Source: Bradyrhizobium sp. CSS354
GTDB lineage: Bacteria > Pseudomonadota > Alphaproteobacteria > Rhizobiales > Xanthobacteraceae
Direction: 5' to 3'
Length of the DNA stretch: 64,000 nucleotides
Assembly (NCBI RefSeq): GCF_029051725.1
Contig: NZ_JAACFU010000002.1
Span: forward strand, 604,374 to 668,373
In this document: piece by piece, positions 9,452-18,467 of the stretch
How the letters are laid out: each line of letters begins with the position of its first letter
How positions within the stretch are numbered: the stretch's first letter is position 1
Program-made: the position numbers and the translations under genes
The notes under the pieces: generated by a model
Seen by the model: only the letters and a program-made list of their open reading frames with translations
Database searches by the model: none
What the model was told of the DNA's origin: nothing

Positions 9452-11467
9452 GTGATCAAATTTGCCAAAGTGCCCTTGGTTCTGGCGATCCTGACCTTCG
9501 CACTCGCATGTGCCTGCGAGACTGCTGCCGCTTCGGTGCGCGTCGCGGGCCAGGTCCAGGCCGGCGGTGGACCGTTCGTAAGCTCGACCATCACCCTGTG
9601 GGGTGCGAGTGCGGGCGAACCCAAGCAGTTGGCTCAGGCAAGATCGGACAGTGACGGCCGATTTGAGCTTCGAACTGACGAAACACCCGGCAAGGACGTA
9701 GTCCTGTATGTGATTGCTAAAGGTGGCGCAGGTACTAAAACCGGCAGCGGCGACAATCCGGCGACCACTCTGTTGAGTGTGCTGGGCAACAATCCTCCCG
9801 CGCAGGTCGTCATCAACGAGATGACTACCGTCGCGTCGGCGTTTACTGCCGCCCAATTTATCAAGGGCGACTCCATTTCTGGCAATCCACTCGGTTTACG
9901 CATCGCCGCTGGAAATGCTCCAAACTTGGTTGATCCGACCACCGGGGCATGGGGCAAGGTGCTCCTTGATCCGCTCAACAGCACGCAAACCACCACACTT
10001 GCAAGCCTAAACACTCTAGGCTCGCTGATTGCGGCGTTTGCGACCGCAGGTAATGATGATTGGCGAGCCCGCTTCCTCAAGGCCGCCACCACCAGCAGCG
10101 GCGTGACGCCGAAGACCACGCTCGAAGCGATGGTAAGCATCGCCCGCAAGCCCTGGGCAGACCCAAAGACACTTTACGCGTTGTTCGATGAAGCCTACCC
10201 GCAACCCAAGGACGGCGCCCGACGCAAGGCGCCGTTCGTGCCGTACTTGGCTTACGTCCCCGATGACTTCGCTCTCTCGCTTTGCTTCGCAGGCGGCGGG
10301 GTTTACTCGGCCGGTCGTCTGATGTTCGACCCCGAGGGCAATCTTTGGAGTGGACAAAATTGGATGGCCGGTTCGCAGTCTGGCGTCAATCAAAGTACCG
10401 GCGGCGGTGTGGCCAAACTCTCGCCCGCCGGAACCGCGCTCTCGCCACCAATCACGGGCTTCACCGGGATGGGTATTGATGGAGTCGGCTGGGGCACCGC
10501 TGTGACGCAGGATAGGGTTTGGACCACGAGTTTTAACGGAAAGATTTTCGTGATGGATCTCGACGGTCGCCCCAGCGCCATGGAGAGCGACTTTCCTTTC
10601 AAGGAGAAATTTCTTGGCCTCATGGGCATCGGCGTCTCGGCAGGCGGTGATGTCTGGATTGCAGATGGCTCCGACAATCAGTTGCTGCACTTTCCTGGTG
10701 GGCGGGTGAAGGACGGCCGGATCGTCAAAGTCGCCGGTCTGAAGTCTCCCTTCGACATCGTCGTCGATGGCCAAAATCGGGTTTGGGTCAGCAACTCTCA
10801 GTCGGACACCGTCGTCCGGTTTGACGCCGGTGATCCCTCTAAAACGGAAACATTCCGCGCCGGGATTGGTGTTCGTGCTCTCGCGCTCGACAGTAAGGGG
10901 AACGCTTGGGTGGCCAGCAATATGTCGCTCGACTTCCCCCCGCCGGTCATTCCCGACGGCGCGTCTATCATGGAGCAATTCAAGATCGCCGCGGGACACA
11001 TGCTCAAGGTCCTCGAGACCAACCCCAAGATGGTCACCGGCGTCGTCAACATGATCCGTCCCGACGGCTCCCAGCCTGCTCCGATGGGCTTCACCGGCAA
11101 CAAAGCAGTCAGTGTGCCGTGGGGTTTGAATATTGACGGTAACGACGACGTCTGGATCGGCAATTTCTGGGGCCGTGGTGTCGTGTTGATGGCGGGTGAC
11201 AACACCACGAGTCATCCGGCGGGTATGAAGACTGGCGATGCCATCCACGTTTTCAGAGGCGGCAGCATCCAAATGCTGACCGATGTATCGATTGATGCGG
11301 CCGGCAACGTTTGGGCGGCTAATAACTGGAATGATCTCAACGGAGCCGCCGCGCCTGACCCTCTTCGTCCCACTTCGACATGGGGTGGAGGTTCGGGCAT
11401 CACGGTCATTTACGGAGTAGCGGGCCCGGTAAAGCCGCCGCGCATGGGCAAGGTCCAAAGGTACTGA
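9452..11467 (+). CDS. Secreted beta-propeller (NHL/Vgb-like) protein
   Basis: 671 residues from the GTG at 9452, chosen because GGGGAG lies seven bases upstream and a signal peptide follows at once (FAKVPLVLAILTFALACACE). Next is a carboxypeptidase-regulatory-like beta-sandwich (about 30-100, VRVAGQVQAGGGPFVSSTI). The C-terminal two-thirds contains repeated blades such as GVSAGGDVWIADGSDNQLLHF, DIVVDGQNRVWVSNSQSD, ALDSKGNAWVASN, NIDGNDDVWIGNF and SIDAAGNVWAANNW. These are propeller blades of the NHL or streptogramin-lyase (Vgb) type, but no lyase catalytic set could be confirmed. It is divergent from the AraC remnant, a common regulator-target layout. Exported; ligand unknown. Confidence 0.85.
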   Translation: MIKFAKVPLVLAILTFALACACETAAASVRVAGQVQAGGGPFVSSTITLWGASAGEPKQLAQARSDSDGRFELRTDETPGKDVVLYVIAKGGAGTKTGSGDNPATTLLSVLGNNPPAQVVINEMTTVASAFTAAQFIKGDSISGNPLGLRIAAGNAPNLVDPTTGAWGKVLLDPLNSTQTTTLASLNTLGSLIAAFATAGNDDWRARFLKAATTSSGVTPKTTLEAMVSIARKPWADPKTLYALFDEAYPQPKDGARRKAPFVPYLAYVPDDFALSLCFAGGGVYSAGRLMFDPEGNLWSGQNWMAGSQSGVNQSTGGGVAKLSPAGTALSPPITGFTGMGIDGVGWGTAVTQDRVWTTSFNGKIFVMDLDGRPSAMESDFPFKEKFLGLMGIGVSAGGDVWIADGSDNQLLHFPGGRVKDGRIVKVAGLKSPFDIVVDGQNRVWVSNSQSDTVVRFDAGDPSKTETFRAGIGVRALALDSKGNAWVASNMSLDFPPPVIPDGASIMEQFKIAAGHMLKVLETNPKMVTGVVNMIRPDGSQPAPMGFTGNKAVSVPWGLNIDGNDDVWIGNFWGRGVVLMAGDNTTSHPAGMKTGDAIHVFRGGSIQMLTDVSIDAAGNVWAANNWNDLNGAAAPDPLRPTSTWGGGSGITVIYGVAGPVKPPRMGKVQRY

Positions 11468-11583
11468 ACGAGATGAATTGAAAGATCCATTTTTGTGGGT
11501 GCCCCGGAAAATGTGGTGCCCACTTCTGGATCAGGGATGGAAAGATCACCCGCGCCTGGCGACTACACCCACACCGGAAGGAT

Positions 11584-13212
11584 TTAGGCAAGCGCCCTCG
11601 CGGAACGCGCCTTGGCTCGCCCTCTCGTCTTTTCGTCCGGTAACCTCGTCGCCAACGCGGCCTTTCGCATTTCGACTGCCTTCGCCAAGCGGGGGTCCTT
11701 CTTTGCAGCTTCGTAGGCCGGCAACACCGCTTCCATCCACATCAGCATGCCTTCGGCCTTGAACACGACGCGGTCGGCGGCGCTGTAGACGGTCTGGGTA
11801 ATGGCAGCGACCTCGCGCGACATTTTGTCTGCGCCGCTCACGCGATGATCCAGAAGCGCGGATGCATATGCACCTTCCCCGAAATTCTCAAAGAAACTCG
11901 TGACCGACCGACGCTCGTCATGAGGGCCAATCCGGTTCGGCAGCCCGACAACAGTAAGCAGATCCGGCCATCCCGGTTTGCGACCTGCCAGGGCATCAAG
12001 CGCGTGATTGAGGGAGGAAGGGGTAATCGCCTTATCCAGGTGGGCCGGTACGCGATTGTCGTTACGTTGTTTAGCGGCGAGAGCGCGCACAAGGTACTTG
12101 TTGCGATCCTGCGGAAACGCCCAGGTCGATACTGCGCCTAACTGTTGTTTCGAGTACCGCGCAACTCTTTCGAGGATCTCGATCGCGATAGGCGGAACGC
12201 TCAGCTTGATTTCGCGCTTGTTTTTCACCTCGTCCGGTTTCCAGGTATAGACGCGCCAACCGACACGTTCCGGGGCGGGATCAGGAACCCAGCGATCGGA
12301 GCGCAAGGCGAGCATATTCACCAGCGCGGAGCTCCGTTGAGGGATCATCCATGAAACCTGCAGAGCCCCCAGCACTGCGTCGTTGTTATTGCCTCCCAAA
12401 GGCCTGACGGCCTCCAGAAGGGCAATGAGCATCCCGATCTGCGCCGGGGTGAGATAGCGCCCTGAGCGATCCTCCATCTCGTACTCGTGGGATAACGCCT
12501 CCCACCAGGTCGCAGTCGGTTCGAGACCGGTGAAGCGACGCTTTTGCTTGAGTCCCCAGCGTAGAACCCGCTTGGCAAGATCAGCATATTTTGCGGCAGC
12601 TGAAGGACCTGAACCACTGGCCTCAATCAGGTCGCGAACCTCTTCAAGATCCTCAAGCCGAAGCTCCTTGACGAAACGCTTCTTGAGGTCAGCGTTCTCC
12701 GGCCGATCCCGCAATCGCGTCTCAATCTCGGTGATTGACGAAGGTGCAAGTCGCAGCTTGGGTGCTTCATTGCGACCACCATTTTTCGAGCTTTTCGTAC
12801 GTTGCGCATACTGAGTGATCAGCATCTCGAACGTCCACAGTTCGCCCTTCAAAGCTTCAGCGCGATCTACTGCGACAGCGACGGACTTCTCGTCTCCACC
12901 CATAAGCCTTGTTTCAATGACTGCATCCGGATCGCGCCCATTCTTGATCGCGAAAATCGTTTCAGTAGCGATCTTCTTTACCTGGGCGAAGGTGAAATCT
13001 CCTGCCGCCCCAAGCCGCCGCTTTACAACTGAGGATTTTTGGCCGGGGACGCGCGTGCGAGCCTGCACATAGTATGCAACCTCTCCGCCCCTGACACGGA
13101 TGCTTAGACCCCTTGGATTATCGATGGCGAACTGACATTCGGCGCTCACGTCGCGCTTGGCACTAGCCTCGCTCAGCAACTCCTTGGTCAACGCGTAGCG
13201 CCTGTTCGCCAT
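11584..13212 (-). CDS. Tyrosine recombinase (phage-type integrase)
   Basis: 542 residues from the ATG at 13212. The N-terminal arm-binding region (about 30-115) shows the integrase pattern SIRVRGGEVAYYVQAR, KRRLGAAG and KNGRDPDAV. A core-binding region follows. The catalytic domain has Arg293 in IPQRSSALVN, His431 and Arg434 in PHDERRS, His456 in LLDHR and the nucleophile Tyr476 in QTVYSA, so the R-H-R-H-Y set is complete. A Lys/Arg-rich tail of about 65 residues follows the Tyr. It lies about 155 bases from a partial tRNA-Thr, as integrases of tRNA-targeting islands do. A broken copy of its 3' end lies at 8690-8866. Confidence 0.88.
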   Translation of the reverse strand: MANRRYALTKELLSEASAKRDVSAECQFAIDNPRGLSIRVRGGEVAYYVQARTRVPGQKSSVVKRRLGAAGDFTFAQVKKIATETIFAIKNGRDPDAVIETRLMGGDEKSVAVAVDRAEALKGELWTFEMLITQYAQRTKSSKNGGRNEAPKLRLAPSSITEIETRLRDRPENADLKKRFVKELRLEDLEEVRDLIEASGSGPSAAAKYADLAKRVLRWGLKQKRRFTGLEPTATWWEALSHEYEMEDRSGRYLTPAQIGMLIALLEAVRPLGGNNNDAVLGALQVSWMIPQRSSALVNMLALRSDRWVPDPAPERVGWRVYTWKPDEVKNKREIKLSVPPIAIEILERVARYSKQQLGAVSTWAFPQDRNKYLVRALAAKQRNDNRVPAHLDKAITPSSLNHALDALAGRKPGWPDLLTVVGLPNRIGPHDERRSVTSFFENFGEGAYASALLDHRVSGADKMSREVAAITQTVYSAADRVVFKAEGMLMWMEAVLPAYEAAKKDPRLAKAVEMRKAALATRLPDEKTRGRAKARSARALA

Positions 13213-13367
13213 CTTCCTAGCCTTTTGGGGATACACGGGGCTACAACGATATGGAGGTCCAAGGCCCATTCCACAAGCGGTCGCTTTGGCTGTCCGTTTA
13301 ACCTCCTATACCGTCAACAAATTTTGCCATTCTTGGTTCGTCGAGAGATATCCTGTTTACAGACACG

Positions 13368-13416
13368 CGGTTTTGTAAACCGAAGGTCGGGGGTTCAATC
13401 CCCTCAGCCGGCACCA
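13368..13416 (+). other. 3' portion of tRNA-Thr(UGU): putative island attachment site
   Basis: Contains an anticodon arm with loop TTTGTAA and anticodon TGT at 13374-13376, a T arm (GGGGG TTCAATC CCCTC) and the acceptor strand AGCCGGC followed by ACCA. The matching 5' acceptor strand GCCGGCT and a D arm are absent from the preceding 50 bases, so this is not a whole tRNA. A tRNA 3' end carrying CCA next to a recombinase is the usual form of an attachment site. A 6-base inverted repeat GTTTAC/GTAAAC (13355-13360, 13375-13380) overlaps it. The intact tRNA should lie outside the window. Confidence 0.75.
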
Positions 13417-13565
13417 TTCGCCGCCGGAATCGACAACTTAGCGGGCCCTACCCAGGGTAGTCGAAACTTTCGGTTATTTGTCGATGCACCAGCTTCAACG
13501 ACGGGGCAGCCGTGGTGCATTACAACTGTCCTCACCGTGAAGCTTGGGTCCAGAAGTCGTATACG

Positions 13566-13760
13566 TCAAACGTTGTCGCGCATTTGCTTTCGTCCAATGC
13601 GATGGCCGATCACGCCAAAGACTACCGCCAGGAAGAGCATCACGGGGAACTTGCTCCAACCTGGTCCGTCGAAAACAAATTTGTTCACGACGAGTGCAAG
13701 CATCACGCCGTGGCCAGCAAAGATCAGGCCCTTCCACCGAATGGTCCAGTCGCGGCTCAT
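13566..13760 (-). CDS. Small two-helix membrane protein
   Basis: 64 residues with an ATG preceded by AGGGGA. Two hydrophobic helices (about 11-28, GLIFAGHGVMLALVVNKF, and 37-52, FPVMLFLAVVFGVIG) are joined by a short polar loop; the N-terminus and C-terminus are positively charged. It stands alone just outside the presumed island boundary. The surrounding gaps (13417-13565 and 13761-14078, the latter 318 bases) hold nothing else I can support. Function unknown. Confidence 0.6.
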   Translation of the reverse strand: MSRDWTIRWKGLIFAGHGVMLALVVNKFVFDGPGWSKFPVMLFLAVVFGVIGHRIGRKQMRDNV

Positions 13761-14078
13761 TACCGGTCCCCTTTTGAGAGTTGGACATCAGTGCCATACG
13801 GCCATCGCGCCATCTGTGAGCAACCGCACGCAAGAACTTCGTTGCAATGAGCCCACTTAAACTGCAACGCCCCGCAAATCAGGCGCGGTATACGATTGTT
13901 TGAATCACGATGGTCCTGTCACTCACAAACAGGAACATCTAAAATAACCAAGCCCATCACCTTTGCGCTCGTGGCAGACCCATGCTCGTCCTTCAGCCAT
14001 TTCATCGTTAGCAGCGGCCCAAGGGTCTCTTGAACGTCCGTAGGGGTTAACGACGCCTAGAATCGATTTCCGACGCAA

Positions 14079-14306
14079 TCACGTCAGAGCTTTCCGAGCG
14101 ACTGTCACACTCAACTCGAGCAGCGGGTGCTTCTCGTTCCTGACTGTAATAAGGACCTGCGTCCCCTTTGCCGACGCGACGTCTCTGGCAATCGAGGTCG
14201 CCATAGCGATCGCCTCTTTTTCGGCGGCTTCCGGGCCGGGCAAATCCATCCCATCCTCGTCGACCGCAGCAAAGAAGTCGTCCTTGATGTCGAAGTAAAA
14301 CTTCAT
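14079..14306 (-). CDS. DUF6894-type small protein
   Basis: 75 residues starting MKFYFDIKDDFFAAVDEDG, followed by GPEAAEKEAIAMATSIARD, the pattern of the short proteins annotated as DUF6894 (an F-x-D-I-x-D-x3-D-x2-G start and an Ala/Glu-rich helix). The start is three bases after the stop of the upstream Crp/Fnr gene, so the two form an operon. These proteins are abundant in Rhizobiales and have no known role. Confidence 0.8.
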   Translation of the reverse strand: MKFYFDIKDDFFAAVDEDGMDLPGPEAAEKEAIAMATSIARDVASAKGTQVLITVRNEKHPLLELSVTVARKALT

Positions 14307-14309
14307 GGC

Positions 14310-15041
14310 TCACAGCGAAGGATTGAGATGAAGGTAAAGCACATCGAAGTCTGCTATTTCGCGCAGCCTGGCTTCATCAAGGATCGATATTCGTCCCCGC
14401 TCCAAGTCCAACACGCGCTGAGCACGCAGCTGCTGAACGACCCGATTCATGTGAACCACACTCGTGCCAACGGCGTCGGCGAGGAGTGCCTGCGAGGCCG
14501 GAAAATCGAAGGACAGGCCGTCCGCTCGGCCGATCGCTTTCAATCTGGTGTAAAGCTCAAGCACGAGGTGCGCCACGCGGCTTGTGGCTTCGCGTTGACC
14601 GACGTTGCAAATCCACTCCCGGAAAATCGCGGCGTCAGTCAGTGTATCGCGCCAAAGCGCTTGAGCCACGTTGGGCCGCTTTCTTATCAGCGAACGCACC
14701 GCTGCATGCGGAATGAAGCCGAGAACGCTATCGCCAAGGGTGCTGACGTCATGGTCCATCACATGGAGAAAGAGACCCTGCAGATCGGGAATGTCGCCGG
14801 GTTGGTGAAAGGCCATGATTTGGCGGTGGCCATTGCCGACGATCTTGGATCTCAGGATGAAGCCATCAACGACAAGGCAGCATGCCGAAGGTCGATCTCC
14901 GAGAGAAACGACCGGCTGACCGCCAGCCATCCGCTTCACCGTGATTGGCAGATCACGGATAGCGACCTCGTCCTCTTCATCAATTTCGGTGCTGACCCGC
15001 AACCGCTTCAAGAAAGGTTCGAAAATTTTCGCGTTATTCAT
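14310..15041 (-). CDS. Crp/Fnr-family transcriptional regulator
   Basis: 243 residues from the ATG at 15041, with GGAG eight bases upstream; an upstream start at 15086 lacks such a site. A cyclic-nucleotide-binding-like beta-roll spans about 20-130 (ITVKRMAGGQPVVSLGDRPS, IMAFHQPGDIPDLQGL). The C-terminal winged helix spans about 155-235, with recognition-helix region LLADAVGTSVVHMNRVVQQL. There are no N-terminal Fe-S cysteines, so it is not a canonical Fnr oxygen sensor. It is co-transcribed with the DUF6894 gene. Effector unknown. Confidence 0.9.
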   Translation of the reverse strand: MNNAKIFEPFLKRLRVSTEIDEEDEVAIRDLPITVKRMAGGQPVVSLGDRPSACCLVVDGFILRSKIVGNGHRQIMAFHQPGDIPDLQGLFLHVMDHDVSTLGDSVLGFIPHAAVRSLIRKRPNVAQALWRDTLTDAAIFREWICNVGQREATSRVAHLVLELYTRLKAIGRADGLSFDFPASQALLADAVGTSVVHMNRVVQQLRAQRVLDLERGRISILDEARLREIADFDVLYLHLNPSL

Positions 15042-15222
15042 CGTTAGCTCCGGTCGGCAAACGAGTTTTTGTGACGTTCGTTCCAATCCGGACCGCTAGC
15101 TATTGTCTCACGCGAAGCAGAGGGGCTGCCGCAAATTCCAACGCCTCTCGGCGGGAACCGAACGGGAACGGCGTTAATTCATCCCGCCGCGAAGCATTGG
15201 CGCAAAATTTGACGCGCAACTC

Positions 15223-15636
15223 TCACTTCGAATGCTTCGGCGCGCTGCCTTGGTGGAAGTGCTCAGCACCTGATATCTCCACCCAGGCATGTTTCGACTG
15301 CTCGAAAACCGATCGGATGGGGGCCGGGTAGTTCGGAGCCGCGATCGCGCCGACGGCAACGCCGATCATCGCAGGCAGATTGTCCGCCTTCCAATAGACC
15401 GTCGAACCGCACTCGAGGCAAAAATAGCTACGGACCTGGCCGCCGCTTGCGGCTGTCCGGACGTACTCCTTCGACGCCCCCGAGATCGCAACGCCCTCCG
15501 CCGGATAGAACGCACCGACTCCGAACGGCGCGCCGGTTCGACGCTGGCAGTCAATGCAGTGGCAGGCGACGACGAGGCCGGACGGTCCCGGAAGCGACAG
15601 TGTGAGCGCGCCGCAACGACATCTCGCGCCGATCAT
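15223..15636 (-). CDS. GFA-family (Mss4-like, zinc-binding) protein
   Basis: 137 residues. Zinc-ligand cysteines appear as CRCGA near the N-terminus, CHCIDCQRRTGAPF (about 25-38) and CLECGSTVYW (about 74-83), the GFA/CENP-V fold pattern. The family was named for a glutathione-dependent formaldehyde-activating enzyme, but most members have no proven substrate. It precedes the PQQ-type dehydrogenase on the same strand by 74 bases in transcription order, which might suggest aldehyde handling after alcohol oxidation (inference only). Confidence 0.88.
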   Translation of the reverse strand: MIGARCRCGALTLSLPGPSGLVVACHCIDCQRRTGAPFGVGAFYPAEGVAISGASKEYVRTAASGGQVRSYFCLECGSTVYWKADNLPAMIGVAVGAIAAPNYPAPIRSVFEQSKHAWVEISGAEHFHQGSAPKHSK

Positions 15637-15710
15637 CGAAACTCCTTCCTCTCAGTTGGCTGACGGGTTCTGTCGCTCGGCTGGAGCGCAGGGCGATCCA
15701 GGACGGACCC

Positions 15711-17549
15711 TCACTCCTTCGCAACCTCGAACGCCAGCAGTGCGTTGCCGGCGACCCCGCCCCATTGTCCGTAGCCGGAATTGGTGTAGAGCATGCCGCC
15801 AGCGATGATCGGCCCGGGGCCGTCGATCGCGCCGCCATGCGCAGGGGCGCCGTTCACCGTCGTATAGTCTCGCGCCGTGTCGTATTCCCACAACAGCTTT
15901 CCATCGGCTGTCGCGTAGGCGCGCAGGAAGCCGCTGACGCCGCCGGAAAACACGACGCCGGGGATCAGGCTCACGGCAGCCGAGAGCGCAGGGCTGCATT
16001 GGAGGCGATCGCCACAGGCGACAGGAGATACTTCCATCGCAATTTTTCCACTGGCGAGGTCGAGGCCGAACAGGCCACCGCCCTGGGTGGAATCGAGCCG
16101 CCGCGTACCATCGCGCAGGAACCGCACGTCGGAGTTCGCGACATAGATGCGATCCTGGTCGGCGGCCGAGCCCCACTCGCTGCCGCCGAGCGCACCGCCC
16201 TTCCCGATCCGCGTCTGCCACAGGATTTTGCCGCCATCATCAGGATCGAGCGCGTGCACGACGCCGGACTTCTGCGCGATGGCGAGAACGCGCCTGCCGT
16301 CACGCAAGGTCACGAGGATCGGCGACTGGCCAAAATCGTGGTCAGGCCCGTGATCTTCAGGACAATTGGTCTTGTCCGCGCCGAAGCACGCGACGATGAA
16401 GGCGTCGCTCGGGGTCGCTTGCTGCTTCCAGAGCAGCTTACCGGTCGCAAGCTCGAAAGCGAGGACCGCATCGGCGGTTGCGGCCGGCGGATTCGAATAG
16501 GAATTGCTGGTCGCGACGTAGACGGCGTTGCGTTTCGGATCAATCGTCGGTGCCGACCACACCGCCGCGCCGGACGGGCCGAACAGCTGCGTGCCTCTTG
16601 CATTCTTGCCGGTCGGGTGCGGCACCTCGGGGATCGTGTAGGCCTGCCACACCGGCTTGCCGGTCACTGCCTCGATCGCGACCACGCTGCCGCGGAAAGT
16701 ACAGCATTCGTAACTGGCCTGCGAACCGGCGGCCTCCTCCAGCGAGGAGACCGGGACATAGAGCACGCCGGAATGCAGCGTCGGTGCTCCGGTGATGCGC
16801 GCTGCCGGATGCTCCTCGATCTTCGTCTTCCAGATCAGCGCGCCAGTCAGTGCGTTCACCGCATAGGCATTGGCGCGCAAGTCACCGAAGAAGATCGCGA
16901 ACTGATCGGTGCCGGGAAGCGGCCCGAAGCTGATCGCCGCGCGCACCGCGGCATCGGTCGGCAGCGTCCACAGCGTGCAGCCGCTTCGCGCATCGAGCGC
17001 GTGCACCTTGCGGTCAGTGCCGCCGATGAACAGCAGACCGCCCACGATGGTCGGCGGCGCAAACGACACCGAGGCGCCGGGAAAGGCATAAGCCCATTTC
17101 AGCCGCAGGCGCGGCACCTCTTCCGCGGTCAGGCCGGCCATGTCGGCCGGCTGGAAGCGGCTGTTGCCAGCGTCGACACCCCACCCATTCCAGCGCGGAC
17201 CATCGAGCGGTTGCGGAAAGAAGTTGACCTGCTGCGTGCAGCGTCCCTCCGCATCGACTGCATTGTCGCCCACCGCGGCCTTGCCGGTGACGAAGGCAGC
17301 AATCGAGCGCCGTTCCGAGTCGCTGCGGTCCTTCGCCATCGCCGCCATGCTGCCGGAAGTCAGCGTTCCCAGCACATGATCGAACGACATCGCCTGCATG
17401 GCACCGCGGCCTGGCACACGGCTCTGGCCATCACCGCCATCGTGACATTGCGCGCAGTGGCTTGCGTAGAGCGCAGCGCCGTCCTGCTGCGCCAGCGCGG
17501 GCGCGCAGCACCAGACCAGCATGGCGACCACGACAACACTCGGTCTCAT
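15711..17549 (-). CDS. Cytochrome c / PQQ-like beta-propeller dehydrogenase (polyvinyl-alcohol-dehydrogenase type)
   Basis: About 612 residues if it starts at the ATG at 17549, which has GGAG upstream and is followed at once by a signal peptide (VVVVAMLVWCCAPALA); starts at 17564 or 17615 are possible. A single heme-c motif CAQCH (Cys32, Cys35, His36) lies in an N-terminal cytochrome domain to about 105. A propeller follows with blade motifs such as IGGTDRKVHALDARSGCTLW, AVNALTGALIWKTKI and AFELATGKLLWKQ. This order, cytochrome then quinoprotein propeller, matches periplasmic PVA-dehydrogenase-like alcohol oxidases. The true substrate is unknown, and no PQQ synthesis genes are in the window. 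Confidence 0.87.
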   Translation of the reverse strand: MRPSVVVVAMLVWCCAPALAQQDGAALYASHCAQCHDGGDGQSRVPGRGAMQAMSFDHVLGTLTSGSMAAMAKDRSDSERRSIAAFVTGKAAVGDNAVDAEGRCTQQVNFFPQPLDGPRWNGWGVDAGNSRFQPADMAGLTAEEVPRLRLKWAYAFPGASVSFAPPTIVGGLLFIGGTDRKVHALDARSGCTLWTLPTDAAVRAAISFGPLPGTDQFAIFFGDLRANAYAVNALTGALIWKTKIEEHPAARITGAPTLHSGVLYVPVSSLEEAAGSQASYECCTFRGSVVAIEAVTGKPVWQAYTIPEVPHPTGKNARGTQLFGPSGAAVWSAPTIDPKRNAVYVATSNSYSNPPAATADAVLAFELATGKLLWKQQATPSDAFIVACFGADKTNCPEDHGPDHDFGQSPILVTLRDGRRVLAIAQKSGVVHALDPDDGGKILWQTRIGKGGALGGSEWGSAADQDRIYVANSDVRFLRDGTRRLDSTQGGGLFGLDLASGKIAMEVSPVACGDRLQCSPALSAAVSLIPGVVFSGGVSGFLRAYATADGKLLWEYDTARDYTTVNGAPAHGGAIDGPGPIIAGGMLYTNSGYGQWGGVAGNALLAFEVAKE

Positions 17550-17648
17550 GGCGTGCTCCGGCATCGTCACCGCAATGCGCGGCATCATGCAACCCAAAGT
17601 ATAGCGCGACGGCAATCACTGACGCAACGGACGTTCAGCCCGCGTCCG

Positions 17649-18362
17649 TCACGTCCCCGGGACAGTGAGGACACGATCCGGCAGTTCATCCATCGCCCAC
17701 AGCCCGAGGCTCTTGTCGCGCCAGCCGCCATTGCCTTCCTCGCAACGCTCGTTGATCAGCGCGTGCGGTGCCGGCCAGTCGAACGGCGCCTTCTCCATGT
17801 TCAGCGCCCGCCAGTCGCCGTCCTCGCAATCGCGATTGCCGTCCCATTCGGGAAACGTCGTGACCAGCAGGAAATGCGCGCCGCTGGCGCGAAAGTTCGC
17901 CATGGCGCGAGAGATGTTGTCGAAACTCAGATGGACCAGACAGTCCCGGCAAAGAATGACATCGGCCTTCGGCAGCGCATCGCGCGTGATGTCGGCAACG
18001 CGGAAGCGGCCGACGAGTTCTCCCCGGGCCGCGCGCTCGCTGTTGGCCGCGATCAGCGACGGCACGATGTCGATGCCGGTATAGTCGAGATCCAGCTTGA
18101 TGCGGCCGATCCAGCCCGCGTCGCCGCAGGGCGCATCGAGCAGCGAGTGCGCGCCGAGCCGTTGCAGCAGTGCAGGAAGCGCCTCGCGGATCGCGGCGGT
18201 CGCGGGATCCTCGGAGCCGAGGCCCGACACCGAACTGGCTGCGCCCCACAGGTTGGTCTGCTCGATCCGCTCGAACCGCGCAGCGAGATCGAGTCCCGCG
18301 AAATTGTCGCGGTCGGCGGCGAACCGCTCATGGGCGAGCACGGGTGGACGCTTGGCGATCAT
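17649..18362 (-). CDS. Class I SAM-dependent methyltransferase
   Basis: 237 residues. The SAM-binding core is visible: motif I LLDAPCGDAGWIG (about 74-86), then YTGIDIVPSLI with the acidic residue that binds the ribose, and DVILCRDCLVHLSFDNI as motifs II/III. The C-terminal part has many Trp and Asp residues (FPEWDGNRDCEDGDW). Substrate not evident. It is on the same strand as the PQQ dehydrogenase, just upstream of it. Confidence 0.88.
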   Translation of the reverse strand: MIAKRPPVLAHERFAADRDNFAGLDLAARFERIEQTNLWGAASSVSGLGSEDPATAAIREALPALLQRLGAHSLLDAPCGDAGWIGRIKLDLDYTGIDIVPSLIAANSERAARGELVGRFRVADITRDALPKADVILCRDCLVHLSFDNISRAMANFRASGAHFLLVTTFPEWDGNRDCEDGDWRALNMEKAPFDWPAPHALINERCEEGNGGWRDKSLGLWAMDELPDRVLTVPGT

Positions 18363-18467
18363 GGAGGGGATGTGAATTCCGGCGCAGCCGCACTATACAG
18401 ACAAAGCGAGCGGTCCGAAATGGTCCGCAAGCGAACCTGCTTGCGTCATCTGTCGCGTCCGGCCCCG

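Noticed and set aside
13330..13416. Complete tRNA-Thr gene
   Set aside because: No 5' acceptor strand or D arm is present upstream; only the 3' portion can be supported.
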